Notes: a model not told the origin generated them from the sequence alone. Positions 19,017-28,346 are shown, counted from the first letter of the stretch. The stretch: DNA of 64,000 bases from Pseudaminobacter soli (ex Zhang et al. 2022) (GCF_014595955.1 NZ_JABVCF010000019.1:1-64000); one strand, 5' to 3'. A program made the numbers and translations.

Positions 19017-20093
19017 ATGTCTGCAATGCGAGCAACCGTCGTTCTTGGCTGTGCAACAGCCCTCATGCTTCTGCCGGCCCTGACTGGAAGTACAGGGTCC
19101 TTCGATGGCTTCTCGCACGAGGCCTATGCCAAGGGCGAAGGCGGAGGAAAGGGTGGCGGCAACGGTGGTGGAAACGGCGGCGGCAACCGTGGTGGAAACA
19201 GCGGCGGCAAGGGGAGTGGCAACGCCGGAGGCAACGGCGCCGGCAAAGGTGGCGGTCAAGCAGCCGGCCGTGGTGCCGCAAAGGCCAGCGAGCGGGGCAA
19301 CGCAAAGGGCCTGGGCGGCCTTTTCGGTGGTGGCGCCACCGCTTCGCAGGGCAAGGGTAAAGGCGCAGCGAAGCCGCAAGTGTCAGCAGTGTCGACCAAG
19401 GACCGCAGTCGCAAGACCGGCAAGGTCTCGCTTGCCAAACAGCAGCAGGCTGCACTGAAGGAGAAGAACCTGCACGCCAAGCTCGGTGGCCTCAATTCCC
19501 TGAAGCGGAACTACAACGCCTACCTCAACGCGAAAGACCCAAAACTCGCGGCGATCCAATCCTATGTGATGGCATCTGCCAATTATGACCTGACGGCGGC
19601 GGAACTCGCGAAGGCCACTGCGGCATTGGCTGCTGCGGATGCGAACTTCGATGCCTCGGTCGGCGCGATCCAGCCGCATGACGACTTCGCCTACACCGCG
19701 GATCTGACGACCGCGGACCTGGAGGCGCGCCTTAGCGATCTCGAGGCGATCGATCCCTCGACCTTGGATGCCGATGCAGCCGCGGCACTCGCGGCGGAAA
19801 TCGATGCCCTTGGCTCCGCCCTTGATAGCGCTGCCGTCGCCAGCCAGGCGGAGAAGCAGGTCGCCGATCTCGAGGCCAAGCAGGCCGAGCAGAAAGAGGC
19901 CATCACGGACGAAGCGCTCACGGCGGCGCTGCAGGCGGGCGCGAATCCGAACCGGGTTGTCGATCAGGAGATGGTGGACTGGGCAAAGGATGTGCTGGGC
20001 GTAGGGGAAACCTACGGCAAAATCGATCAGGTCCGCGAGGCGCTGCAAACGCAGACCGTCGAGCCCACCGAACCGACCACCGGCGCCGAATAG
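19017..20093 (+). CDS. Exported glycine-rich protein with helical C-terminal half
   Basis: 358 residues. A signal peptide (about 1-38, ending ...SHEAYA) is followed by a Gly/Lys/Asn/Ala low-complexity segment (about 40-120) made of repeats of the GGGNGGGN type. The rest is Ala/Leu/Asp-rich helix, likely coiled coil (residues ~150-340). No catalytic motif is visible. It is probably periplasmic, surface or secreted; related proteins in rhizobia are listed as hypothetical. A second exported glycine-rich gene faces it at 20340-20801. ATG at 19026 is an alternative start. Confidence 0.7.
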   Translation: MSAMRATVVLGCATALMLLPALTGSTGSFDGFSHEAYAKGEGGGKGGGNGGGNGGGNRGGNSGGKGSGNAGGNGAGKGGGQAAGRGAAKASERGNAKGLGGLFGGGATASQGKGKGAAKPQVSAVSTKDRSRKTGKVSLAKQQQAALKEKNLHAKLGGLNSLKRNYNAYLNAKDPKLAAIQSYVMASANYDLTAAELAKATAALAAADANFDASVGAIQPHDDFAYTADLTTADLEARLSDLEAIDPSTLDADAAAALAAEIDALGSALDSAAVASQAEKQVADLEAKQAEQKEAITDEALTAALQAGANPNRVVDQEMVDWAKDVLGVGETYGKIDQVREALQTQTVEPTEPTTGAE

Positions 20094-20339
20094 CTAACGA
20101 CGGCTTCGTTACCGTCTGTCTCGTCGCCACGTGAGCGGACGCTGATCACATATCCCGGGGGCAACGTGCCCGCCCCTCCGACCTTTTCGAAGGGCTGGCA
20201 TGGCCGCGCACGAGACAGTGATCATCTGCGCGAACTGGACGAGACAACGGTGCGCCGTTGCTTCAGGGGGGCTGATAGGTGGCGAAGGCTCGCGCCGTCG
20301 ACGCGAGCCTGACCCGGGCTATGCGCGCAGCGGGCGAGC

Positions 20340-20801
20340 TTAGCGGTTCCCCTTCGACTTTCCGCCGCGGCTGTCTGGTGCATTGTTGTGGCTGCCCGAG
20401 TTGCCGGGATCGCGATCCCCATGCTCGCCGGAGGCTCCTTCGCCGCCGTCACCCGGGCCGGCATTCAGACCGGCATTGTCCTTGCCCTTGTTATGCGCAG
20501 GCTCGGAAGGATCGGCTCCAGCCATTCCAGCGCTCCGCGAACTGGCGGCTCCCGTTCCCTTGGCGGCCGATTTCCGTGTGGTCTTGGTGATCGACCCCGT
20601 AATGTCATCAGACAAGGGCGAGAGGTTTGCGCCGCCGCATCCGCCGACCCAAACCGACGTGCCACAGCTCCTGTCACCGGAAGACCCTCCCGCGCCCCCT
20701 TTTCCAGCCCCGCCGTCGCCGCCACCATTTTCGGCGAGTGCTGCTCCAACGGGCATCGCAGCCACCAGAACGACCGCTAACGTCCTTGAAAGAAATGACA
20801 T
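20340..20801 (-). CDS. Small exported glycine-rich protein
   Basis: 153 residues from ATG 20801, chosen because GAGGAG lies eight bases upstream. A signal peptide (MSFLSRTLAVVLVAAMPVGA) ends near AALAEN. The mature part is Gly/Ser/Asp/Asn-rich with two cysteines in CGTSVWVGGCGG that could form a disulfide, and ends in a basic tail (GGKSKGNR). Low complexity means little can be said of function. It converges with the other exported glycine-rich gene. Confidence 0.6.
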   Translation of the reverse strand: MSFLSRTLAVVLVAAMPVGAALAENGGGDGGAGKGGAGGSSGDRSCGTSVWVGGCGGANLSPLSDDITGSITKTTRKSAAKGTGAASSRSAGMAGADPSEPAHNKGKDNAGLNAGPGDGGEGASGEHGDRDPGNSGSHNNAPDSRGGKSKGNR

Positions 20802-21354
20802 GATCTTTGCTCCTCGTAGAAGTGCGCACCGATGGCTCCGTCGCATGCCTCGGGCGCAATAGCTTGCCAGCTCCAACTCTGGCTCTGCGCGGCAACGCGC
20901 TGACCGCAATGTGGTTTCTGCTTCGGGCTAGCCTGAGGACCTCTGCCCATGTTGTGTGGGACTATGGTCCTATTGGTGAACGACAATCATCCACCGATCG
21001 GCGCTTCTCGGTGCTCGGAGCCTCTGGGCACAGATCTCATCTGCGCGGCTATTTTGCAGAGCGTGGCCTTAGAGACGGGGCGAGGATACGGCCGAACCGA
21101 CCGAGCGCAAGATGCCATTCATGCGTCAGTCTACTCGTCGGCGCCACCTTTCGAACGGGAACCCTTGGGCCGCATGAACGAACGTCCGATTTCAGGATCG
21201 CGGCCGGCTGGATTTTACGGCAAAAATCGGGCGCAAAGCTGCCGTTCATCAGGTCAGGTTTGATTCCAGGAACTGCCGTATCGAAGATATCCGCTTGAGC
21301 ACCCCGGGGCGACTAGCAAGTGGACGTCACTTCCTCTGCTGAGGACGCGGAAAA
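20802..21354. other. Intergenic between exported protein and Tn7-like module
   Basis: No gene seen in about 550 bases. It contains an inverted copy of the dispersed repeat (21178-21262) and should contain the tniQ-side end of the Tn7-like element, but no TGT-type terminus or repeated TnsB site could be identified with confidence. Confidence 0.35.
21178..21262 (-). repeat. Dispersed repeat, copy 1 (inverted, diverged)
   Basis: Read on the minus strand it opens GATGAACGGCAGCTTTGCGC and CCGAT and ends CTGAAATCGGACGTTCGTT. This matches the opening and closing words of the repeats at 31106-31174 and 42480-42534 (ATG..GGC.GCTTTGCGC.CGAT and CCAGAAGCGGACAT). The middle is diverged. Confidence 0.45.
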
Positions 21355-23322
21355 CTAGGAGACGTGCCCCGTTGTCGTGTCACGTTGTGTGGACTGTTCG
21401 CGTGCTTTCTTCTGAGCATCCACCTTGTTGTAGTGCCACAGCGATGGCTCTTGGGCTTCGGCATTCCTAACGTCTTCGCGGTTGTAGAAGAAGGCCCCGA
21501 GATCATATGGCACAAATGCGGCTTTGATCCCGGCCGACCTCAGTATGAGGCGCACCTTCTTATGGTGAAGACCTGTCTTTTGGCAGAGCTCGCCAAGCGA
21601 GACGAAGCGCGATCTGAACCCTTCCGCGCTTTCCCTCGAAACGACCGCGATCATCCGCCTTGCATCTGGGCTGAATTCCTCGACCAACGTGAGGTGACCT
21701 GCCGCGATCAACTTGTTCACGACACGATCGTAGGTACCAGGGAGGAAGGCTTCGGTCTCTTCCTTCGTGAGATTGGAGCGTGTCTCGCGCGAGCGGACGA
21801 TCCGCGTCACTTCGTCGGCATCCAGTAGAAGCGCCAGGTAGTCCTTCCGGCCGGAGAGCCGTCCCTTCCAAGCAAGCTTTCCCGTGAAGATCATGTCCAG
21901 GACATCAGGGATTGTACACGTCGACGCGCGCCGCGCCCCGGTGACATCAACCTGGCGATTCGTCGGCTCGGAGACCTCGCACGCGCCTTCAAAGAGCCGC
22001 TCGCGTAGCTCCTCGATGTCTGCCCTCGAGAAACGACGCTTCGCGTACCGCCTGGACCCTGTATCGGCGAGCGCCCGGAGGTAGCCGTTTGCGACCAACT
22101 CCTTCAGGTGCAGCCGAGGCACCCCAAGAAGTGCCTCTACCTCAGGCGCGGTGATCGCGTCCTTCAACTCGGCGACGACACGATGGACTTCCGCGGATCT
22201 GACGAGGACGCGATGATCCATGAGCCCGGATTGATCCTCCGCTTCGTCGACTCCCATCCGTTGAAATAGTCGGCGAATGGTGAGGGCATGCGCGCCAGAG
22301 TCGCGTGCGGCGGTCCGCACCGTATGGACCTTGCGGCTGCCCGCGATCTCGCCGAGGATGTTCGTGCCCGGCTCGATTGGCATGGTCTCTAGGGCGAACC
22401 GGCGCACCACGTCGCGCAGCTTGCCGTATGCTGGATCGTCGAGGGTCTTCTGCAAAAGGCCATAGGCATAGCCGTATGTGTCACGCGGTCCCCAAAAGCC
22501 TCTTGTCGAGGACTGCGCCTTGTTGAGTCGCGCGAGCAGCGCGCGCAGCGCTTCTTCGCCGGCGCTGGCGATCCGAAATCCCTCATCGGCGGCGATTGCC
22601 CAGTCGGAGACGGTGAACCGCGCGGTCCTGACCTTCGGCTCGTGGAGGGACGACACCCCCAGCGCCTCGCAGAATGGAGCCGCGACGTATAGCGGGAGAT
22701 CGTCCAGCCAGTTGTTGTCCGCCCTCACACCGCCAAGTCGGTCTCGGAGCCAAGTCTGGAACGGAGAGGGAGAACTTGCCATCGCCTCGTCGGCCATCCG
22801 CGCAAGATTTGGGATGAGCCCCCGCATCGTATCGTTGAAGTCAAAGGGGGCGAACGGCCTCCGCGGCGGGCTTGTGGCCGTCAGAAGCACGCCGTGCCGG
22901 GGACAGGAGCGGAAATGCGACAGGATCCATTCCAACCGAAGCCAAGGACGGCTTGCGGAGGGACCGTCGTAGTGGTCCATATCCTCCAGCGCGCAACGCG
23001 CGCAGAAACGAAAGTAGGTCCTGTTGACTGCAAGCCGAATGACAAATTCATCTCCGACTCGAAAGAGCCTGTCGCCATAAGGCACAGGCGTGTACCGCAG
23101 CAGCTTCTCAGGATCGGCTCGTCCGAGAAGGGCTATATCCCGCACGGCAGATTCGATGCCTTTGTCCAGGCTTCGCGGGGGGATGCTCATGTCGCGGAGG
23201 AGATCCTTGAGCGAGCGGCCGTTCAATGCGGCGAGGCGGGATGCAAAGCCAGCCGCGGGCTGCGGCTCCTCGAGCGGGTAGGCGAATCCAAGCGGCTCGA
23301 GTATCCGCCCGGTAGTCCTCAT
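21355..23322 (-). CDS. tniQ: TniQ/TnsD-type target-selection protein
   Basis: 655 residues from ATG 23322, which overlaps the tnsC stop by one base (TGATG). The N-terminal ~200 residues form a TniQ domain with a zinc-binding pattern, FCARCALEDMD then SCPRHGVLL. The long C-terminal part holds several HTH-like segments, for example TAPEVEALLGVPRLHLKELV and LGELCQKTGLHHKKVRLIL. In Tn7-like elements TniQ/TnsD proteins bind the attachment site and recruit TnsC. The large size suggests sequence-specific DNA targeting rather than the short TniQ of CRISPR-guided elements. Last gene of the tnsABC-tniQ run. Confidence 0.85.
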   Translation of the reverse strand: MRTTGRILEPLGFAYPLEEPQPAAGFASRLAALNGRSLKDLLRDMSIPPRSLDKGIESAVRDIALLGRADPEKLLRYTPVPYGDRLFRVGDEFVIRLAVNRTYFRFCARCALEDMDHYDGPSASRPWLRLEWILSHFRSCPRHGVLLTATSPPRRPFAPFDFNDTMRGLIPNLARMADEAMASSPSPFQTWLRDRLGGVRADNNWLDDLPLYVAAPFCEALGVSSLHEPKVRTARFTVSDWAIAADEGFRIASAGEEALRALLARLNKAQSSTRGFWGPRDTYGYAYGLLQKTLDDPAYGKLRDVVRRFALETMPIEPGTNILGEIAGSRKVHTVRTAARDSGAHALTIRRLFQRMGVDEAEDQSGLMDHRVLVRSAEVHRVVAELKDAITAPEVEALLGVPRLHLKELVANGYLRALADTGSRRYAKRRFSRADIEELRERLFEGACEVSEPTNRQVDVTGARRASTCTIPDVLDMIFTGKLAWKGRLSGRKDYLALLLDADEVTRIVRSRETRSNLTKEETEAFLPGTYDRVVNKLIAAGHLTLVEEFSPDARRMIAVVSRESAEGFRSRFVSLGELCQKTGLHHKKVRLILRSAGIKAAFVPYDLGAFFYNREDVRNAEAQEPSLWHYNKVDAQKKAREQSTQRDTTTGHVS

Positions 23323-24341
23323 CAGTCGTCCTCGATCATGAACAGGCCTGGATCCAGCCGCTCCCATTCATCAACAAGGAAGGGGTTCATCTCGTCATGG
23401 CCTCTCGCCTGCGAATGCTCGATGTAGGCGTAGGCGAAATGATCACGCGTCAGAGCGGACGAGCTCCTATATGCCGCCTGCTCGATTGCGGCGAGGATCA
23501 CCTGGGCAATCCGCCCGTAGCGATACCTAGCCGCGTGTGCGATACGCTCCGGAAGATCGCTCTCGAGTACGTTGTTGGCTTCAAGTCCAGCCGCTTCACA
23601 CATGGCCCGAATGATCTTGAGGATCAGAACGCGTTCTTCGGGGAGCTGTACGTCCGGCAGAGCCAGGTGCCGTGCTCTCCTCTCGATCTGCTCGTCGAGC
23701 TTGGCTAGGGAAGTGATGCCCGGCAGTCCCGACATGAAGAAGCTCACGGGCCATGGTTTGTAGTTCATCACCCCTTTGAGTGCCTTGCGGACCGCGTCTC
23801 GTTCCCTGTCCGACTCGGTCAGCTTCAAAATGTGCTGGGTCTCGTCGAGGTGGACGACAAGCACCTTCCGCAGGTGAAGCTGCTCGGGAAGGATGTCCCA
23901 CACCTCCCCCTGTTCGTATTTTCGAGTGATCTTGTAGCCGGCCTGCTGCAGCATATTGAGGCCGAGGAACTTTAGGGTGGAGGGGCCCATCAACGTGAGA
24001 GAAATGACGGGATTGATGATCCCGTATGATGTCTGGACCGGGGCGAGCGCGGTGGTCTCAGAGAGTAGCCGGTCCACCAGTGTCGTCTTTCCCGCGCCGC
24101 TTTCACCGGTCACGAACAGGACCCGTCCGTCATCGCGCCGTCCCGCCCTCTTCGCGAGCATCATCGTAACGAAATGGGAGACGATCATTTTGGCCACCCG
24201 GTCACGACCGCAGGGGACGTAAACACTCTTTGCGCGCTCCAAAGTCTCCTTGACGCATTTCTCCTTGTCTGTGAGGCGGCTCGAGATGGTGTTGAGGAAA
24301 TCCTCATCGGAAAGGGGATTGTGGACATCATCTTGGGTCAT
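23322..24341 (-). CDS. tnsC: TnsC/TniB-type AAA+ ATPase regulator of transposition
   Basis: 339 residues. Walker A GESGAGKTT at residues ~79-87 and Walker B VLVVHLDE at ~160-167, followed by sensor and lid segments, as in TniB/TnsC. It couples the target selector (TniQ) to the transposase by forming ATP-dependent filaments on target DNA. It starts at an ATGA overlap with the tnsB stop and overlaps the tniQ start, so the proteins are made together. Confidence 0.88.
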   Translation of the reverse strand: MTQDDVHNPLSDEDFLNTISSRLTDKEKCVKETLERAKSVYVPCGRDRVAKMIVSHFVTMMLAKRAGRRDDGRVLFVTGESGAGKTTLVDRLLSETTALAPVQTSYGIINPVISLTLMGPSTLKFLGLNMLQQAGYKITRKYEQGEVWDILPEQLHLRKVLVVHLDETQHILKLTESDRERDAVRKALKGVMNYKPWPVSFFMSGLPGITSLAKLDEQIERRARHLALPDVQLPEERVLILKIIRAMCEAAGLEANNVLESDLPERIAHAARYRYGRIAQVILAAIEQAAYRSSSALTRDHFAYAYIEHSQARGHDEMNPFLVDEWERLDPGLFMIEDD

Positions 24342-26605
24342 TGATCTTCTCCGTCGTCCAGGTTCATGCTTCCGCCGAACGGCTTGGGTTTGGCTTCAGC
24401 TTCTCCGTCCTGCGAAATGGGCGAGGGGGGTGACTGCTGGTTGCTTTCAACACGTCGCCGGGTCGATCGTGACACCACACTGCCAAGGGTCCCGCGCTCG
24501 GCCCTTTCCTCGGTCCCGTAGTCGATGGACCCAAAGGCGGCTCTCGCGGAGAAGTCCACGCGATGCTCGATGAGATCCAACGTCTTCGCGGTGATCTCGT
24601 GCGTCGGAATCCCGGCACGCTTCCGGACGTCCTCAGCGAGGTCAAGGAACCGGCGATGAGCCTCAATCCGAATGAGCCGCCCGGCCTCGGCTTCCTTCTT
24701 CACCAGATCGCGGACGGCCTTCTTTGCGAGTAGCACCGTCGCCAGGGACTTACCCTGACCGATGCCACCGACGCTATGGACCTTCAGATAATGCCGATCT
24801 TCGGGGACGCCCTTGATCCGCCCTCTGAACTGCTTCGGGATTTTGACGAAGACATAGCCCAGGTCCTCCGGTTCGACGATGATGTCGACCTTCTTGCTCC
24901 CATTGAGTTTGTACAGGCCAGAGAGTTCGTTAGAGTTGTACGAGATACCGATGAACTCGATGCCATGCTTGCTGATCGAACGCTGCTTGCGCGGCAATCC
25001 AAACGCGATCGCCAGCTGCTCGTCTGACGGAGCCGGCGGCAGTCCTTCTTTTTCGAGCTCAAGCCATTTGTTATAGGGAGTCCGACCCTCGAGACCGCGA
25101 TGCGGCCTAAGGTGGTAGTAGTCCACGATAAACACGATGACAGCCCTGTAGAATTCTCCGACCGTAAGGGCGGCGAGTTCTTCCGCTGGGTAGTCCCCTT
25201 TCTCCACGACGTTGGCGAAGGCACGTCCGGCGAAGTACCGACAGAGCCGCTTGAAGGTCCTGAAGAAGGCTTCAATTGTGCCGCGCTTGCGGGGATCCTG
25301 TTCCGGGGTGGTGTGAGTGATGTTTACGTGAGTTGCCGCGTCGTCGAACTCGTTACCGAATTCCGGCCCGGCATCGGTGGCGACTTCGCCGGGGCGGCCA
25401 TGCATGTGCCAGGACGCCTTCGCCCCGGCGGCCGTGGCCAGTTCCGTCTTGTCCACCATGATCGATCTCAGGGCAGGCTTTGCGGTGGCCGTGGAGGGAC
25501 TGTTTACGGAAAGGTTTAAGCCGGGAATGCACCGCGAGGCGCAATCAATCGCGCCAGTAAGCGTCAACCGTACGCGAGGAACCAGTTTCCGGTGTTTGGG
25601 CTTTAGTCTTTTCCACACGGATGATTTTTCGATGAGCGTGTGAAGGTCTACCTCCCAGTCGTCCATCTCGACCCGCCCCAGGGCTGTCGTGACCCGAAGC
25701 CCCATTCCGACCGGAGTGTACTTCCGGAGGGCGTAGTCAGTTCCCTTGCGACCGGCGTCGACCATGAACGGATCGAGTAAGTGGATCCGGCGGCGCACTG
25801 CGTTGTCACTTGCATAGATTTGTTGGTGCTCAGGGAGCTTCTTATTCTTTTTGTCTAGGACGGACTCAATGTTCTGGCAGATGTCCGCCATCTTGGGCTT
25901 CAGAGTGCTCGCAAACTTCTGGGCCTCGATCGCGATCACTTCAGCTGCCCGCGGGTCGAGCTGGTTCCGGTTTCCGCAGTTGGAGTAGTGCGGACTGAGG
26001 CTTTCCATTCGGCAGTGTCCTGCGATGAAGAGCCGGAGCCATACCTTCAGCGTCGCACCGCTCGGATAGTCGAACGCCTTGCGGACCTCACCTCGAAGCC
26101 TGCGCCCAGGCCGCCTCCGCACTCCGAACTTGTCGAGGAACCAGCGGTCCATGCGGTCACGGTTCTCCGTGACGAACCGTGTGCAATCCGGAATGGTGCG
26201 GCAGGGCCGCCAACTATTTTCGGGGTAGGCGGCGGCGTTGAGGAAGCGCACGCACCATTCCTTCTTCCATGCGACGGTCCTGTGCTCTTCGTCTGACAGG
26301 TCGCTGAGATCCGAGTTGTCGAAACCCACCCGAAGAATCCCGATGGCTTTGGAGTAGTAGCCTTCATCGATGCGCATTCGTTTCGCCCCGATGAGCGCGT
26401 TGATCTCGCCGTCCGTCTTCGTGATGAAGTAGTCTTCAGCGATCAGGTCCCCGGTCACGGGCTGGAGCACGTGCGTGTCCTTGACCTTTCGGTCGGCTCT
26501 GAACGACTGGCCATCAATGACTAGCCTGTCATGGCGACCAAATTTATGAGATCTCTCGCGCCTTACGACCCCGGCCGGATCGATTGGTTTCACGCCTCGT
26601 GCCAT
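24338..26605 (-). CDS. tnsB: TnsB/TniA-type DDE transposase
   Basis: 755 residues. The catalytic triad of the Mu/TnsB integrase core is visible: D320 in WEVDLHT, D411 in VATDAGPEF and E445 in GTIEAFFRT. Residues ~25-80 are an N-terminal domain, and residues ~541-600 (HGIEFIGISYNSNELSGLYK and EDLGYVFV) the beta-barrel that binds DNA and contacts TnsC. It cuts and joins the 3' ends of the element. The 275-aa neighbour at 27519-28346 repeats its N-terminal and barrel segments without the core. Full-length and apparently intact. Confidence 0.9.
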   Translation of the reverse strand: MARGVKPIDPAGVVRRERSHKFGRHDRLVIDGQSFRADRKVKDTHVLQPVTGDLIAEDYFITKTDGEINALIGAKRMRIDEGYYSKAIGILRVGFDNSDLSDLSDEEHRTVAWKKEWCVRFLNAAAYPENSWRPCRTIPDCTRFVTENRDRMDRWFLDKFGVRRRPGRRLRGEVRKAFDYPSGATLKVWLRLFIAGHCRMESLSPHYSNCGNRNQLDPRAAEVIAIEAQKFASTLKPKMADICQNIESVLDKKNKKLPEHQQIYASDNAVRRRIHLLDPFMVDAGRKGTDYALRKYTPVGMGLRVTTALGRVEMDDWEVDLHTLIEKSSVWKRLKPKHRKLVPRVRLTLTGAIDCASRCIPGLNLSVNSPSTATAKPALRSIMVDKTELATAAGAKASWHMHGRPGEVATDAGPEFGNEFDDAATHVNITHTTPEQDPRKRGTIEAFFRTFKRLCRYFAGRAFANVVEKGDYPAEELAALTVGEFYRAVIVFIVDYYHLRPHRGLEGRTPYNKWLELEKEGLPPAPSDEQLAIAFGLPRKQRSISKHGIEFIGISYNSNELSGLYKLNGSKKVDIIVEPEDLGYVFVKIPKQFRGRIKGVPEDRHYLKVHSVGGIGQGKSLATVLLAKKAVRDLVKKEAEAGRLIRIEAHRRFLDLAEDVRKRAGIPTHEITAKTLDLIEHRVDFSARAAFGSIDYGTEERAERGTLGSVVSRSTRRRVESNQQSPPSPISQDGEAEAKPKPFGGSMNLDDGEDQ

Positions 26606-26647
26606 GACACTGTTTCCTTTTTCCCCGATGTGCTCGTGGCGGAGCGA

Positions 26648-27391
26648 TTAGGGTCGCGCTTGGTGGGCGGCCTGATTGAAGAGGAGTGCGTTGCTGGTCA
26701 GCCGTTCGTTGGACGGAACCTTCAGAAGTCCTTTCTGGACAAGGGCCACGGCCGCGCGTCGGCCGCGTTCGCCAAGGCCGCTGGCACGGGCGATTTCAGC
26801 AAGCGTGACGCGCGCGGGGAGTGCCTTCAGCACTGCCGCCGCGAGTGATTGGCCTTCGAAGTCGAAGTCCCGTGCAGCGTCGAGCACGTCTTGCGCGTTC
26901 TCGACCTGGATCCGTGTCAGGTCCTTCTCTGTAAGCGTCCGGAACTCGCCCGCGAAACGGTCACCGACCTGTTGCGCCACGCAACGGAGCGTCTCGCGAA
27001 GTTCATCGTCCACGTCGTCTTCATATTTGACGGCGTAAGCAATCCTGCCGGAGGCTAGGTGCTGGACGAAGTCGAAATAGTGGACGCGCTTCCGGCCGCA
27101 CTGGACATACTCTGCCGCTTGCTGTTCCCGAACCTCAAGTGTCTCGGGCAGTGTCAGGAGGACTACAAGAGCTGACTCCTCCAGATTGCTTTCGAACCAG
27201 ACCTTCCGGCGGCGGAACGGATCGACGACGGAGCCGATCTTGGAGCCACGCTTCCTCGGCTTTGGCACTCGGTTTGCAACGCTGTCCTCGATGTATACGG
27301 CAGGGGCATCCCGGCCCCAGTCACGTGGAGTAGCATCGTATGGACCAGTCCCCGCGCGAGCTACGCGCCTTGGCAAGCTGCCGATTCGCAA
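26648..27391 (-). CDS. tnsA: TnsA-type endonuclease
   Basis: About 247 residues; the frame opens at a TTG (27391) with no clear ribosome site, so the start is uncertain. The restriction-enzyme-like core is visible as an acidic residue in WFESNLEESAL (E71 is the best candidate), D107 in VHYFDFVQHL and K122 in IAYAVKYEDD. A C-terminal winged-helix-like part (TLAEIARASGLGERGRRAAV) would contact TnsC. TnsA cuts the 5' ends so that, with TnsB, the element moves by cut-and-paste rather than by cointegrate. It lies 42 bases ahead of tnsB in the same run. Confidence 0.82.
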   Translation of the reverse strand: MRIGSLPRRVARAGTGPYDATPRDWGRDAPAVYIEDSVANRVPKPRKRGSKIGSVVDPFRRRKVWFESNLEESALVVLLTLPETLEVREQQAAEYVQCGRKRVHYFDFVQHLASGRIAYAVKYEDDVDDELRETLRCVAQQVGDRFAGEFRTLTEKDLTRIQVENAQDVLDAARDFDFEGQSLAAAVLKALPARVTLAEIARASGLGERGRRAAVALVQKGLLKVPSNERLTSNALLFNQAAHQARP

Positions 27392-27518
27392 AGACGTGGG
27401 GGTGCAAGAAGAAGCCGTGATCAGTTATCTTCAAAGCTTCGGCCAGCAAGTGGTTGTGGCAACGCATGTTCTCATCCTGGCTGTCGATGTTCAGCCGATC
27501 GCCTGTGGCTCTCGGTGA

Positions 27519-28346
27519 CTAGCGGTCGTCACTGATGCCATCATCGGAAATCGGAATGTCTGAACAGTTGCGGCGTAGGGCGGCTACTTTCGCGCTCCAG
27601 ACTGCAGCGGACACACCTTCCATGTCACACTCGCAGGAAGCACTGATCCAATCCGCCCCGCGCCTGTTCTCCGCGACCCAGATTGTTCCCAGGTTCTCAA
27701 GGTCTGCCTTGATGCGCACATGCGCCCGACCGACTTGCTTGTACAGTCGAGCAAGCTTTTCAGACCTGTAGTACAGGTTAAGAAAGCGCACGCCCCTGTG
27801 TTGAATGCGCCTGAGATCGTTCAAGTTACCGAAATCGTGTCCCGGCTTGAATTTGGAGGTGATTGGGGCGCGGGACAACTTTCCTGGAACGCCGGCGGAA
27901 GCCCATTCTCGAATGGGAGATCCTCGCTTGTAACGTTCGGAGTTTGTTTTGCTGAAGGCTGCCAGAATCTCGCGGCCTAATCGCTTCATGGTGTAACCGC
28001 GAGGATCGGGGCCTAAATCCATCCAGACAAGACGCGCCGGAGATGCTTTGGGACTAATCGACCTTGATGCGAATTGCCGCCCCCTAAATGCAAATACATT
28101 TCGCTGGCGTACACATGTATGGAGGTTTGGCGGTTTGGGCTTGGCAGTACCCTGGTACTCGATTGTTGCCGCCCCGTTCGTCAAGAGCTTCGCTAGGCGC
28201 TCGTGCGAGATGAATACCAGTCTTTTCCGACTGTCCGCCGGAACTAGTAGGTGGCCATACCAGTTGGATCTGAGACACCGGTGCCTGCTTCCTTCAATGA
28301 GGACGCAGTCTGAGCTAGTGATTAGGTGAACGACCGTACGCTCCAT
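27519..28346 (-). CDS. Core-less TnsB paralog (N-terminal and beta-barrel segments, no DDE domain)
   Basis: 275 residues from ATG 28346, fixed by AGGAGA seven bases upstream. Residues ~12-63 (DCVLIEGSRHRCLRS... HLLVPADS) line up by eye with TnsB 25-80 (DRLVIDGQSFRADRK... HVLQPVTG). Residues ~179-225 (GVRFLNLYYRSEKLARLYK, ENLGTIWV) line up with the TnsB barrel (GIEFIGISYNSNELSGLYK, EDLGYVFV). The ~110 residues between are basic and contain no DDE core. It sits 127 bases ahead of tnsA, on the same strand. Inferred role: a non-catalytic DNA-end or TnsC binder (regulator, immunity factor or adaptor). It could instead be a relic, but an intact frame with a good ribosome site argues against that. 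Confidence 0.7.
   Translation of the reverse strand: MERTVVHLITSSDCVLIEGSRHRCLRSNWYGHLLVPADSRKRLVFISHERLAKLLTNGAATIEYQGTAKPKPPNLHTCVRQRNVFAFRGRQFASRSISPKASPARLVWMDLGPDPRGYTMKRLGREILAAFSKTNSERYKRGSPIREWASAGVPGKLSRAPITSKFKPGHDFGNLNDLRRIQHRGVRFLNLYYRSEKLARLYKQVGRAHVRIKADLENLGTIWVAENRRGADWISASCECDMEGVSAAVWSAKVAALRRNCSDIPISDDGISDDR

Noticed and set aside
21300-21354. TGT-type Tn7 end immediately after tniQ
   Set aside because: No matching repeated motif was found on the other side of the element, so no terminus is claimed.
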